Assembly (NCBI GenBank): GCA_011316235.1
Contig: QQBE01000001.1
Coordinates: 3,227,816 to 3,291,815, forward strand
Direction: 5' to 3'
Length of the DNA stretch: 64,000 nucleotides
From: Mycothermus thermophilus
Lineage: Eukaryota > Ascomycota > Sordariomycetes > Sordariales > Chaetomiaceae
Numbering within the stretch: position 1 is the first letter of the stretch; every line of letters begins with the position of its first letter. A model generated the notes under the pieces. It saw only the letters and a list, made by a program, of their open reading frames with translations, made no database searches and was not told the origin of the DNA. The position numbers were made by a program, and so were the translations under genes. Of the stretch, positions 51,153 through 63,161 are shown one piece after another.

Positions 51153-54100
51153 GGGGTCAACATTTGGCATGAGGGTCATCATGGATAGCGCTTGATAGAA
51201 GGCGTTTTTGTTTTACCCTGGAGGAAGAATGGATCGGGAGGAGGATTCTGCTTTCTTTTTTGCTTGACTGTTTTCCGTTGCCATCCTTCTCCTGAACTTG
51301 AGTTCGGTATCGCTCGCCTCATGGTTTGCGGCAGGCTTGACGTTTGGAGGGGCGGTATGGCGACCAGTCGCTCATTTAGTTTGGTCAATTCAATACCCAT
51401 TGGCTCTCCCAAAGCTCAGCTCCCTGCTAGTCTTAAAATATGCAATACGTGATGCGATTTGTAATTTCAATGCTTCGTAAATGTGATGAATTGATGCCGT
51501 ACAACGGACAAATGTCAAAAGGGCGAGGTTGTGGTCATATTTGAATGGGCCCGCCCTGCCTTGGACTTTCAAGATTCTCACCTTTTGTCTTCTCTCCGGG
51601 ACAACATAAGCCCAAGGTCTGGCCATACTTTCCAACCACGTCCCCTCAATGGCCACACCCGGGTGTGGTTGAGCGGTATTGAGAAGAGGCACCTAGATTC
51701 GCCAGGTACGCCCACGTCGTAAATCGGAAACATTCTGGGTTCAACCCCCAGTCGTGTCGGCGCAAAAACCACCGGGGCTTTTCGTAACCGTTCCACCTCT
51801 ACTCGACCGGCGCGAGAGTAGGGCTTGACGGTGAATGTTTTGTTTTTGCTTGTCTTTACATTTTTCATCCATCCTCTACTTTTTTCTCTCTGCATCTTTC
51901 TGTGCAACCTACTGCCTGAAAACACACCAAATCCCATCAACTACATAAGACGTACGATGTAACTTTATCCAAACGAGGTCACAAATTGACTTAGCCGACA
52001 ACGTTGTTTTTAAGTCGAACATAACTTCATAGGTCAAGCTTTCTACAACGAAACACACGGAACGGCCATCTGTAGGTGCAAACGCCTGACCTCATAGACA
52101 TTGGTGATCGGCCACCCCGCGAGGCCTTCATCATCTTCCTTCTCCTTCTCAAACATCTGGATTTAGTTGAACACTATACTTGATTCTTCTGATCCAGCCG
52201 GGTCCTCAACCCTTGGGACAAGTTGCTTTTCCTTTTCCGTTGTCAGAAACTAAAGAGTCGGGTCAAAATTACGAACTGTCTCAGAAGCACCGGTCATCCT
52301 GCTGCACGTCAATAATGTGTGACACACGCCTCTGGAAAATAGCAGCTCAATCAAGGTCATGTCGCCGTGGAGACACAAGTCAGGTGACACACAAGACGCC
52401 TGACGATCCTTCAAGAAGGATTGGTGGAAGAATGTGCGAAAAGAGATCCTCACGCATTGATCACAGCAGAACCACAATGCAGAAAGGAACGGTTCTGACT
52501 TTCAATACTCCCATGTCCGTAGCAGGTACGTAGGACTACCTAACCAGCATTTAAGCACGCTGGGTGATCCAGGTTGTGTGGTAACAAGGGAGATTATATG
52601 ACCGAGACGCAGACACATATTAACAACTTAGACGGGGTCTCGGAACCTGCGCCCTGGGAGGAAAACGTGCCGTTGATTATAGAGGGGAGTGCTTCCGGGT
52701 TCCCCCATGAACTAAAGTATTAACAAGGCTTGTTTGTGTTTCCCCAGGTTTATTGTCAAGGAGTCTCGAATGTTACGCCACGTTGCTGTGGCGGGGGATG
52801 CGGCCACGGGGGCGGGGACTGATCCTACCGCTGGCGTGGGATGGGTGGAGTCCTGTCAAAGCAAGGAGTGAAATAAATATTGAGATAGCACAGATATTAT
52901 GGGAGCAAGGTACTGTACGTATGAAGCTTCGGAGGCTAAGACCTCGGACACACAATCTTCCGACCGTGCCGCTGACAATACCGAGCCGTCATCGGGCGAT
53001 TTCTTTTAGCGTTGCCGTCTGAGGTTTTCCCCGAGCACTGTCAACAGTTTTCGGCCGCGTACCGAGCATCTCGTGAGAACCGAGCCGTCTTCGGGGATGA
53101 GGTGGCAGGAACGCCATCCAAAGGTTGGGTTCAGAGACATTCATGTCCTCTGAAGTGATGGCCCCTGCATGGCCCATCTTGAGATCTGCAAATGCTACCT
53201 CGTAAAAGAAGTGCAACTGAACGCCATTGCCCCAGCTCGCTAATCTTTATCTCGTCTTTTCGTCTTATATATGTACTATGCTCTGTACTGTCTAGAACAT
53301 CCAACATTGGTCCTCTGCAGGTGATTTGCACTTCAATCAGAGCCATCCACATGGTGAGCGGGGTGATGGATGCGGCGAAGACATGGTTCCCTTGTCGTGG
53401 CCTACGCAGAAGTCTCGCTGTGTGTGCCGCCGAGACGTGGAAGGGAGAGTTTCCGAGATGTTCTGATACAGACCCATGCTTCAGAGAGGGATGCCATGGT
53501 AAGTCAGGTACATTGGCGAGGCAGAGCGCATGGCGCACGGCGTGGTTGAAGCCCTCCCGTCAAGACACGCAGAAGACATGACTGGCGACACTGTTGCCAG
53601 CCATACCATGGAGGAATGGCTCGTGAGGCAGCCGGCCGTGCCAACCTCAAGATCGAGCTGGTATGGCTGGGCGTTTTCACAATGGAGAGCATGAAAACGG
53701 CGACTTGGCGTTTCCATGGAAAACCCGGAACTTTGGGGTTGTTACTGATGTCGTTATTGTTAAGATGACCCAAATGCTCATGGACCAAATAGTTGATATT
53801 AGTCCAAAGTGCTGGTAACCATACACTTTAGAGTATCCATCAAAACCTGGAAGAGTTGAGAGCCAGCACTCACGGCAGCCAGGCAATGGAAAAGATGTCG
53901 TTGAGCATTGAGGCTGACATTAAGCTGCGGACTGGGGTCAGCCCTGCAGGTTTCGGGAGCTTGGCGCCGCCCCACACCAGCCTCCCTGCCAGCCCCCCAT
54001 GCCAGCCCCGCCAAGTGGCAGGGGTAGCTCCTGCCAAGAGCCGGCCGTTGCAGGGATGCGAAACCTGGGGCTGTCACAGGTTTGCTTCAAGAACACCTGC

Positions 54101-55249
54101 GGTCTCATGCCTCGAGTCTCAACCCGCCAATACGCGTTGAGATGCTGCTGGCAATCCAGTCCTGCGCCTTCCTCGATCTGGACCTCGCTGAGACTTTGAG
54201 GCCGGATCGAGCTCCTTCCAGAGGATCCCCAGGGCAATCAGGGCTTCCCATCGCCGCTGCCCTTTCCTCGAATTCCCTCCTGTGCAGGCTGCCAAGTCCA
54301 AAATGTTTCTTTTCTCGCGTGCCCGAAGAAACTTGGAACCTGTCGTGCATGCACAAGTCGAAACCATCACAGACCCTCGCCGTTTACCACACCATTGCCT
54401 AGAAGTCCAGAACGGCATAGCCATGTGCTCGCCATGCCGTCGCTGTTCGAGATGGGCCGCCGCTTGAACCTTTGGCCGGCTGGGCTGCAGACGGAGGACA
54501 CCTGTATCGATCAGCTCGGTCAACTAGTTCTGACTCTAAACTGTGGATTTTAGTTCCAACATGTCCAAGGAGGGAGTTTAGACCATCAAATATCTATTGA
54601 ATCATATTGTGGAGTTTTGAACTTACGAGAAAGCTCTCTACCCGGGTGGAATAAACTTGCAATGTGGAAATCCCCGCCGTCCCAAGCTCTCGGAAGCTTA
54701 TCCCGGAGCCCGTCCCCAGCTTCATGCGCCGCAGCCCGCACCAATATCGGCTTGGGTCTGGCTGCCCCACTGAGGCCGAGCCTCCTCTCCCTCTCGACCA
54801 CCGTCATCTGTCATCTGAGGAGCGTCCAATGCCTCACGTCACACATCTTGGTGTCCTCCCACCTTCACCCCTGGTCCTTGTCACCGTCGCAAGCCAAGCC
54901 CGAGCCGCAGTTGCTGGGCCGCTCGTGCGTTGTTTCGCCTCTCCGGACTGTGGTGCTTGGAGACTGTGTACACTCACTTCCCCCTTGCTTTACCAGACAG
55001 CCCGAGTACCTGGCGGGTGTGACAGGCGCATCGATGTCAGGGTACCAATCCCATTACTCTCCTCGCTTTCCTTCCATGGGCCTGTCTCCTCCCTCTTTCT
55101 TCCCTCCGTCACCCATCAACGACGGCATCGAGTCTGCGAGAGTGAACCGCGCGGTTTAGATGACTTGACAACCGGCGACCAGGAGGGCGCGATTACTACG
55201 GCTTCACCGCCATCGCCAGCCTCCGCGGCTGCACGCCGATATCAGCCCA
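51153..55249. other. 4.1-kb gene-poor region between grg-1 and the 7-TM gene
   Basis: Frames up to 209 codons occur on both strands. All lack motifs and splice continuations. A tRNA-like A/B-box pair lies near 51666-51748. The right-hand end (about 54600-55249) is pyrimidine-rich and is probably promoter and leader of the 7-TM gene. Confidence 0.45.
51660..51760 (+). other. tRNA-like A-box / B-box pair, probably a relic
   Basis: TGGTTGAGCGG (51666-51676) matches the RNA polymerase III A box and GGTTCAACCCC (51738-51748) the B box. The second lies in a perfect T-arm: stem ctggg/cccag with loop ttcaacc. The 61 bases between the two boxes would suit a class II (Leu/Ser-type) tRNA. The acceptor strands do not pair, however, and no clean anticodon arm forms. 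It may be a tRNA pseudogene or the head of a tRNA-derived short element. Confidence 0.3.
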
Positions 55250-57663
55250 ATGTCGCCATCATTGTTAGCCAGGGTCGTGCTGGGGGGTGTTAGGTGGTTG
55301 GAGTCGCGGGACGACGACACAAGCTTCACGACCTTCAACGGGACGACGATGACCAACAGTACGAATGGTTTCAATGGCTTCAATGGTTTCAACGGCACAA
55401 ACTTCAACAACACCAACTTCAATGGCACCAACCGGTTCGGGAACGCCAGCAACCGCACCGCGACCCAGCAGATGTTCATCAATGAGCTGAGATTCTCGGC
55501 GGCGAAATCCATCCGGACATCAACCATCATCCTTGCCTCCTTCAACATTATCGCTGCATTTGCCACAGCCGTGGGCATTCTCTGCGACGGGTACTTCCAG
55601 AAGAAGAGGAACGACAGGCAATGGAGATTTTGGTAGGTCGGATTCTGAGTATGTGGGTTGGTTTTGGGTTGCTTACACAAGTCCATCAGGCGTAATGGCT
55701 TCAACTTCGTGCAGGAGGCGGATATCTATCCCCTTATCCTTTCCCTCGGTATCTTTGTGCAGAGCTTCGCCTTTGCCGGCGCCCAGTCGACCGGGCTGGA
55801 CTCTTTCTTTGGGCGCGGCTGCACATGGATAGCGCAACTCTTACTTCCAGGTGAGTAATTAGGAGGATGATGAAAGAAGCTCTCGCTGACGCCATCAACA
55901 GCTGTCTTCGTAGCCCCTTATATCCAGTTCGTATTTGGCCTCGAGGTCGCCATCCGAGCTATCAAGAAGAAGCCCTTCGAGCCCCGTCGGAAGTACAATG
56001 TCTCCATCTGTCTTCTGATCGTTGGCTTGATGCTGCTCGCCAACTTCCTGGTGGCCACATTCGACCAATCCCCCGATTTCTGCCTCACCTCCCTATTTTG
56101 GTTTGTGGCACATTACGCCGAGATGTGCTTCGGCCTCCTCGTCGCTATTACGTCTACCCTCCTGATCTGCGCCATAACGATCTTCGTCCGCCTCCATCGC
56201 AGCATCAAGGTTGAAGTTTCTGCGAGGGTTGCCGCGTCTAGGATGGTCTACTATCTTGCTCTCGGTGTCATCTCCAACGTAGGTGGTTTCCGTGTGATAG
56301 GTTTGTGGTCATTGCTCACACTTTACAGTCATTCATGATACCCTTTTTCTATGCCGAGAGCTTCCTGGATCGCCGTGCCCAGAGAATGATTTCGCCCACG
56401 CTTGCTATGGTCGCCTCAGTCGTTGCCACTGTCTCAGGGGTGATGACTGGAGGTCTTTACCTGTTCCTGAAATCCAGCACGCTGGCAACTATCAGTCCAA
56501 GAGACAAGATCGGCGAGTACGAGAGGAGGAGGGCAGCATATAAGAACGATAGCGATGACTCCGACGACGAAGCTGTCATCAACAACGTTTTGAACCCTGT
56601 TTCGGGTCCGACGCTGTACCGCACCGACAGCGAGGCCAGCCTGGTTGCGAGAGAGAAGGAGGAAGAGGCCATGGCCGGTCAGGCCAAGGAAGCTGGTGTA
56701 CAGAACGGCAGGCGGAGTCCCGAGACGAGTCGCACCAAGAGCTTCGTCTCATCCGTCGCATCGGTTCTGATGCCTCGAGCTCCGGAACCTGCCCGGATGC
56801 CGTTCTCTGGTGTCAGCCACGCGAGGAAACGGTCTTACTCGCTCTTCCCCAAGACCAGCATGGGTCCCAGGCCGTCCATGACCATCCTGCCAGCCACCAC
56901 ATACAACCCCGCCGATGCCCTCAAGCCGCCACCATCCATGGCCAACTTGGCGAACAAGAAACACCGCCGGGATTCATCGCTTGTCTCATCAGCGACCGTT
57001 CAAATCGGCATTCGCCTTTCGTCTGTCGATGATCTGCCCGCGAAGAAGGCCGAAGACGATGTCGTTCACACCCTCGACTGTCCCAAGGTAGCCAAGCAAG
57101 GGAGTCTACCGAGTCCGAAGCGCGCGGGAACGATCGCCAGCAGCCCTACCGCACCGGCCGGGACTGCACCTCCACCCCCTCCGCCTGCTACATTGGCTGT
57201 GATTCAACAAGCGAGCGTGGCTGTTGCGGTACCGGGAGCTGTGATGGTGAACACGGTTGTTCCGGGTGGGTTGAAGACGACGGCGCCAGCTGCCATGAGA
57301 CAGCCCACCTCGTCATCAACGTCGTCGTCGTCGTCGTCATCGGCGTCTTCATCATCTTCGCCCGCCTCCTCTGACCCTACCTCGGATGAGTACACGCTCA
57401 GCCCGACCGTCTACAGCCCAGACACGCCGACCACCAAGGCGAAGCTACCAAGTCCGCGCGGAGTTGGCTTCACAGTTCCTCCACAATCCAGCAAGCCCAA
57501 GACCACCACCGCCGCCGCCGCCACCGTGGCTCCTGCGGCTCAGCCATCCCAGACTCGGCCGCCGACCCGAGTCGGCAGTACCTCGCCGCGGAGCCCACCT
57601 CGTCGGAGCCCAAGCGGAAGGACACCCCTTCCGCCGGATGCCCCCAAGGCTGAGTGGATCTAA
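55250..57663 (+). CDS. putative seven-TM receptor-like membrane protein with long cytosolic tail
   Basis: Four exons: 55250-55632, 55690-55850, 55902-56278 and 56329-57663, giving 751 aa. After a short N-terminus comes an Asn/Gly/Thr/Phe-rich ectodomain (residues about 27-72) with repeats such as GFNGFNGFNGTNF and at least six NxT/S sequons. Seven hydrophobic segments follow at roughly 91-112, 143-162, 176-200, 213-232, 245-278, 295-320 and 325-352. All splice junctions fall within or beside them and keep phase (RFW|RNGFNF, LLLP|AVFVAPY, GVISN|SFMIPFFYAES). The remaining 400 residues are a Ser/Pro/Thr-rich tail with many possible phosphorylation sites and poly-Ser and poly-Pro runs. This layout suits a G-protein-coupled-receptor-like protein, but I recognise no named receptor class, and ligand and partner are unknown. 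The exact start could differ. Confidence 0.75.
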
Positions 57664-58902
57664 TCAAGGCGGTTTTCTTTCTGGTTCGGTTATTGTACAC
57701 TGGTTTTTTGGGCATTTCCTTCCTGGTGTTGGGCTTGGCTTGGGATAGGAGGCGATATAGAGGAAAACCGCAAGGAACCGCTTGGCACGGTTCCCCCGAA
57801 ACCATTGGGTCCACGACGTATGACATGAGCACTCACAGCAAATACCCTTTCCATTTTCTTCTTTTCATATCAGGCGCAGGGGCGTCATTTATATCGGAGC
57901 CAGAGGCTTCATTTTTTTCCCTTCTGGTTTGGATTTGTGTGGGCTTAATATGTTGGTTTTGGTTGTCAGGGAGGTTGTCTGGTCCCCTTTTCTGTTTTGG
58001 ATATCCCGCTCGTCTTTGGAAGACAAGCAAGCACTTTTTTCTTTTTGTTCTCTCTCACACACTCTCTCCTATCTCCTTTTCCTTCCATCTCACCTTTCCT
58101 CTCTGTTTCTGAGTCCCGAGGGCATTCACTTCGTTCTGTCGCCTTCCTTCGACTGAAAGAGGGAGGGCTGTTTGAACGAGATTTCGCTGCTGCGGAGTTC
58201 TCGTCGCTTTACTTCTTTTTCTTTCCTCATTTTCCTCTTCTACCTCTCGTTTCCTTCCTCCTTTCCTCTCATGTTCTTTTTTTATTGTGTCTGGTAGTTA
58301 AGGAGACGGTCATCTTGGGATATCGTATTGGGACATGGAATGAGTTGAACGAAGTGGGCAAATGGATGATCGATTCGTGGGGATTTAAGTGACGAACAAC
58401 ACCTAGTCACAAGCAGATTGATAGGTGGATCAGGAAGGAGATCAAGGCCAGTTTCGGTGATGAAATGGCACAAGAGAAAGCAGCTGTTTGGAAGAGTGTA
58501 AATACATACCTTTGTGTCGGTATATACACACACTCTGACCTGCGCAAAACATGTACAATGAGATTATGTTGCCCAATTTATAAGACAGCAATTTGGACCC
58601 ATCTCTCCAGACTTTTCCGTCTTTTCTTTTCCTTTTGGCGTTACGTGATCGAGGTCATGTAAGTATTAGAAGAAGGGCGGGAATGTGGATATATTTGAGA
58701 CTGTCTTGTCCCAACTCGAGCTTTGCGTCTCGGGCCTACCATTTGAAGTTTGAATTATGTTGGAAGCCGCTCACTCCACGCGCAATTTCGCTGCGCACCA
58801 CGTTTACCTGTACAATTCTTACTCTGTACACAAGGATATGCCAGCATAAGGAGATCCGTACCCTAGGTAGGTAGGTAGGTAGGTAGGGTTATCATTGAAG
58901 AT
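57664..58902. other. convergent intergenic region, 7-TM gene / ham-2
   Basis: About 1.2 kb of T-rich DNA between two stops facing each other; long T/C-rich tracts run from about 58025 to 58280. It should contain both 3' untranslated regions. No gene is seen. Confidence 0.45.
58864..58888. repeat. (TAGG)n tetranucleotide repeat
   Basis: About six consecutive taggtaggtagg units, just beyond the 3' end of ham-2. Noncoding. Confidence 0.9.
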
Positions 58903-61900
58903 TCATCCCCAACTTGACTCCTCCCAACCACTCATCATCGCATCCCCGAGCCCGGCACCACCATTCCCCTCCTCCGACCCAGCTACGCTCCCTTCACTCC
59001 CCAACCACGACGACCAATCCGCCTTCTCCAGCTCCCTCACAAAGAAGTCCTGCTCCTCCCTCAGGGCCTGCTTGAGTACTTCCATCCCTGCATTACTCAC
59101 CGCGCCCTCGCCGCCACCGCTCAACCCCCCAAACCCGCCGCCAGCCGCCATCCTCTCCGGGTACCTCCGCAAATTATACCAATGCGTCAGGCTCCTGAGC
59201 GCTTGTTCCAGCGGCACCGCGTCGTCCACCTGGTCCTCCACGTTGGACCCGGCCAACCACTCGTCACGCAGCTCAGGCCTGCAGTGCAGGTACACAGCCG
59301 TGATGACGCGCATGTTGCTCTGCCGCCATTTACGTCCCGTGTAGGGGACCTGGTTCTTGAAGAGCTTGAGCGTGTACAGGCGCAGCTCGTGCTGCGGTAC
59401 TTTCAGGGCCTTGCGCAGGATGTTGGACGACTTGAACTGCACGAGCAGCAGGTTGCGGTGGGCGCGGTGCTTGCAGATCTTTTGCATCACGCGCAGGTAG
59501 TTGATGAGGCTGAAGAAGTTGCGCCGCGACACGTCCGTGATGGGCTCCGCGGGTAAGGGGTTGATCGGGTAGCCGAGCTCGTCGACTTCGGGGCGCGGTG
59601 GCGGGGAGGTGGTGGCGCCGGTTGACGTCGCCGGTTGGCCGGCGGAGGGGCCAGCTTCGTCGGTGAGGCTGGCCCCGCCGCCTGAGGCGTCAGCTTCGGA
59701 AGACGGGCCGCCAGCAGTGGGTGGAGAGCGGCGGCGCCTGATCGGGGGCGGAGCGGCATCGTCTTCACTGACATCCTCGAACTCTGTTGCGGTAGGGTTG
59801 GGGACACTGTTTTGTGTGGGGATGACGCCGGCACGTGAGTCGCAGAAATAGAAGAAGCTAAACATTTCCAGTTAGCGAAAACACCTGAGACCAAAAAATC
59901 GAAGAAAGCTCACCTATGCTCCAGGCGGTCCGTTTTGCTCTCAACCACTTGCTGAACGTCGTACATGGCAAAGATCTTAAGAGCCATGGGGAGGTAGTTG
60001 GAATCAAGCAGGAGCTGCGTCATATACTCGAACTTGAGGACATGGGAAAGCTTGAGCCACTTGAGTAGCAGGATGAGGGTGCCCGTCACGGCCTTGGCAG
60101 TGATCTCTCGGTTCCGCAGCTCGTCCACGTCAGAATCTAGCGGGGAGGAGGGATCGCCGCCCTTCGCGGCCCCGTTAGGACCGGCTGGTCCGTTCTGTTG
60201 TCCGTTGAGTCGCCCACCAGCCTGCCCCTGTATCCCGTTCGCCGAACCGGGGAAGGGGTTGGTCGTCATCGCTGTGACCTGCCGCAGGAGCACAATGACA
60301 AGAGACTGGAGGTGCGGGAGGGCTTCTTTCTGCGACACGATTAGTAACGATGGCGCCAAAATATGACCCAGTAACGTAACGGATGGAACTCACATAAAAC
60401 TCCTCCACCGCATCCAGCCGCTGCTTGAGATCCTCACTGATCTCTCGCGGCCCATAATCAGTCCCCCGCCGGGGTGGTTTCCGAGACTTGTCATCATCAC
60501 CAACAAGCTTGTCAAGACCCAAAATCTCCTTCTCCTCCAGAGTCAGCGATGACAAGTCCAGCTCGTCAACAATATCATCATTCGTATCAGCCTCATAGCC
60601 TCTTTCAAACTTGAGAAACTCCTCCCTCTCTTCCCACAGCTGGCGGGTGGCGCGGCTCATGCGCACGCGCTTGGAGAACAGCTCGCCAGCCTCGAGAATC
60701 GACGCGGGCACGTCGCTGCCTTCCCACTTCCGCCCGACCAAAAGGTCCTGCAGCCCAGCACCGCCCTTACCGCCGGCGCTGTTACTCGTCGCATCGAGAG
60801 GCGGATACATAAAGGGGAAGTTTTGGTTGGTTTGGTAGTTTTGCTTCTTACCGCCCTTGCCGACGCCGGGACTGGGGGGTGGAGAGGGTGCCGGAGTGGC
60901 AATGTGGACGGGCTGGTGCAGGATGGAGGCGCCGCCATGGCCAGGCCCGCATTGGACCCCATTCGAGGCGCTGCTTCGGGTCGGGTGGTTTGGCAGCGGC
61001 GGGATGATGGTGTTTTGGTCGGGTTCCAGGGGCAGAAGCGGTTGGGGAGGGATATAGGCGGGGTACTTGGATGTGATCTCCTGGCGGAACACATGATAAT
61101 CGAGCGGTGATGCTGTGATGATCTGCTTGTTGTCGCAACCTTTCAACTCACTGGTGGCCTGCTTGGCGGCGGCGAGCTCCTTGGAGCCGCCAAACACTAG
61201 GAGGATAGACTTCCAGAAGAGCAGGAAGATTTGGGTCTGAGGAAGAATACCCGACTCGTCCCAACGCAGCCTGACAACCACCTGGAGCATAAAGCTGAGC
61301 AAGCCGGGGTTGAGAGCAACTGCAGAGGTTAGCTTTGGCACACATTAACTGCAATAACTTGCACCAGGTGAACGGGTGACATACGCAATCTCTTCCGAAC
61401 CTCGATCAGACCTTCCGGATCATCTAGAGCCTCCTGGATGGCCACATACAAGATGGTCATCAAGTTGATCAGCTCCTCCACCGCGATCTGCACATTCTGC
61501 GGCAGGTCGTCAGACCTGCAACGGGACAGCATTAGCATTTCGAACCAACTTGATACCCCGTTCCACGTGTCGCCACTCACCAAAACACGGAAAACCCAGC
61601 CCTCAAGAGGTCCCACACAACCTCCAAGGCGCCACACTCAGCCAGAACGCGAACACCGTCATGAATAGCACGGAGCTGCGCCTCGGTAGCCGCAGAACGG
61701 GCCTTCCCCTCGAGCACGCCGGCCGGCAACGCCCCGGAGCCCGCGGTCTTGACCGTCTCGGTCCACCTGCCCAGGGCCACATACAGCAGCGCACCCACGG
61801 CCTCGGCGCGAGCAATCTTATCGGCGGCCCTCGCCTGCTCGAGGACCTTGGCGACAAACCCGGCCCTGCGCCGTTCTGTCCTCTGCCGGCGCAGCTCGTC

Positions 61901-62650
61901 AGCCTCCTCCTCTTGGCTGGCTATTGAGCCATCCCAATCCCATCCCGCCGGCGGTGCTGCAGCCCCAGCAGGACCGGCAGCGACAGCGGCGGTGGCGGTG
62001 AAGCCATCAGTGGGCGGGACGAGGCGGTTCCAGGCCGAATAGAAGGCCCGGTTGGCGGCGTTGAGGCGCACCCATTGCCAAAAGTTGTAGACGAACCACT
62101 CGTCGACCTCTTCCTCTGTCGAGCCGGTGTCGGTGTAGACGTAGTCGTAGGCAAGGGCCTCGGAGGCGCGGGGAAGCTCGGCGACCATGCGGCGCAGTTG
62201 GGCTAGCGAGAGGGAGGATGTGCCTTGGAGGGGTTGTTGAGATTGTTGTTGTAGGTGCTGCTGCTGGAGCCTTTGTTGCTCGTGCTGCTGGACTAGGAGT
62301 GTAAGGGGGTGTTGTCCAGATGCGGGCTGGCCTCGGTGGTCGGAGATGTCGGTGTCGGCTGGCGGCTGGGGGACCGGAGGCGGCGGGATGGAGGGGATGG
62401 ATGGTGGCGGGGCTATTTGATTCCGGCGGAGGACCGGGCGCTTGGGGATCGGGCCGTTGGAGTCGACGGTGGGGAGTTGGGCAGTGCGGATGGGAGTGTC
62501 TTTGATGATGGCTGTCGGGTTTTCCGTCGCCGTTGTTGTCGTCGTCGCTGTCGTCGAGATGTCAGCAGTGTCGGGGATCACTCCTGTCGAGGAGTCGTCG
62601 GTCTTCCCATCACCATTATGCGCGGCGCGTGGCGTCCACAGCGCGTTCAT
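58903..62650 (-). CDS. ham-2: STRIPAK subunit HAM-2/PRO22 (STRIP1/2, Far11 family)
   Basis: Scaffold of the striatin-interacting phosphatase and kinase complex, needed for hyphal fusion and fruiting-body development in Neurospora and Sordaria. Five exons: 62650-61581, 61515-61385, 61319-60394, 60329-59914 and 59857-58903, giving 1165 aa with all phases matching. The N-terminal 170 residues are low complexity (poly-Thr, poly-Pro, poly-Gln). The N1221-like region follows: LAQLRRMVAELPRASEALAY, VDEWFVYNFWQWVRLNAANR, NVQIAVEELINLMTILYVAI, then LNPGLLSFMLQVVVRLRWDE and ILPQTQIFLLFWKSILLVFG. The C-terminal DUF3402-like region has AVTGTLILLLKWLKLSHVLK, FEYMTQLLLDSNYLPMALKI, FFSLINYLRVMQKICKHRAH and LVQFKSSNILRKALKVPQHE. 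It acts at the nuclear envelope/ER in known fungi. The C-terminal tail is Gly/Ser-rich and ends WEESSWG. Confidence 0.92.
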
Positions 62651-63161
62651 GATGAATGGTCCAGCTTCATTGGGTCGCCTTGGCAGCGACCTTGATGTCG
62701 TTGTTGGGTTGGGGGTGAGTTTCCGTTCAGGGTTAAGCGCCGTCAAGAAGACAACCTGAAGAACCAAACTCAGGTACGTACACCCAGCCCGGACCCACTT
62801 TTCAGCCGCTAGGGTTAAGTATGTGGTAAGTACGGACTTGTCTCTGACAGAACACCAGGGGCTTGATATCACAAAGCCAAAAACCACATGGATAATGATT
62901 ACCGAGATGGGTAGGAATATTTGAGATTGACATGGCGGCACTGAGACCAAGTCAGTCATTGCCCTGACTGCCCGAGATAGGACCATGTCTCGTGGTGACA
63001 TGGGTGTGTTCAGTTCAGGGTTGAACGTGTGTCTGTAATCTAGAGCGAAGACAAGTCTCACTTCACTTACTTGACCAGCCCCAGCATCATGCCCTTAAGT
63101 CAGGTATTTGTTGATAATACCAAGATAATCCAAACCTCTCCAGTCCCCGAGGCAATGTACT
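62651..63161. other. ham-2 upstream region and 3' flank of the next gene
   Basis: About 510 bp between two minus-strand genes. The ham-2 frame stays open upstream to about 63061, but without a conserved start. I place the start at 62650 (MNALWTPRAA) and treat the rest as promoter and leader. Confidence 0.4.

Noticed and set aside
54617..55293. Two overlapping + frames (180 and 209 codons) before the 7-TM gene
   Set aside because: Ser/Pro-rich in both frames with no motif, and neither joins in phase to the membrane protein. Pyrimidine-rich leader DNA explains them.
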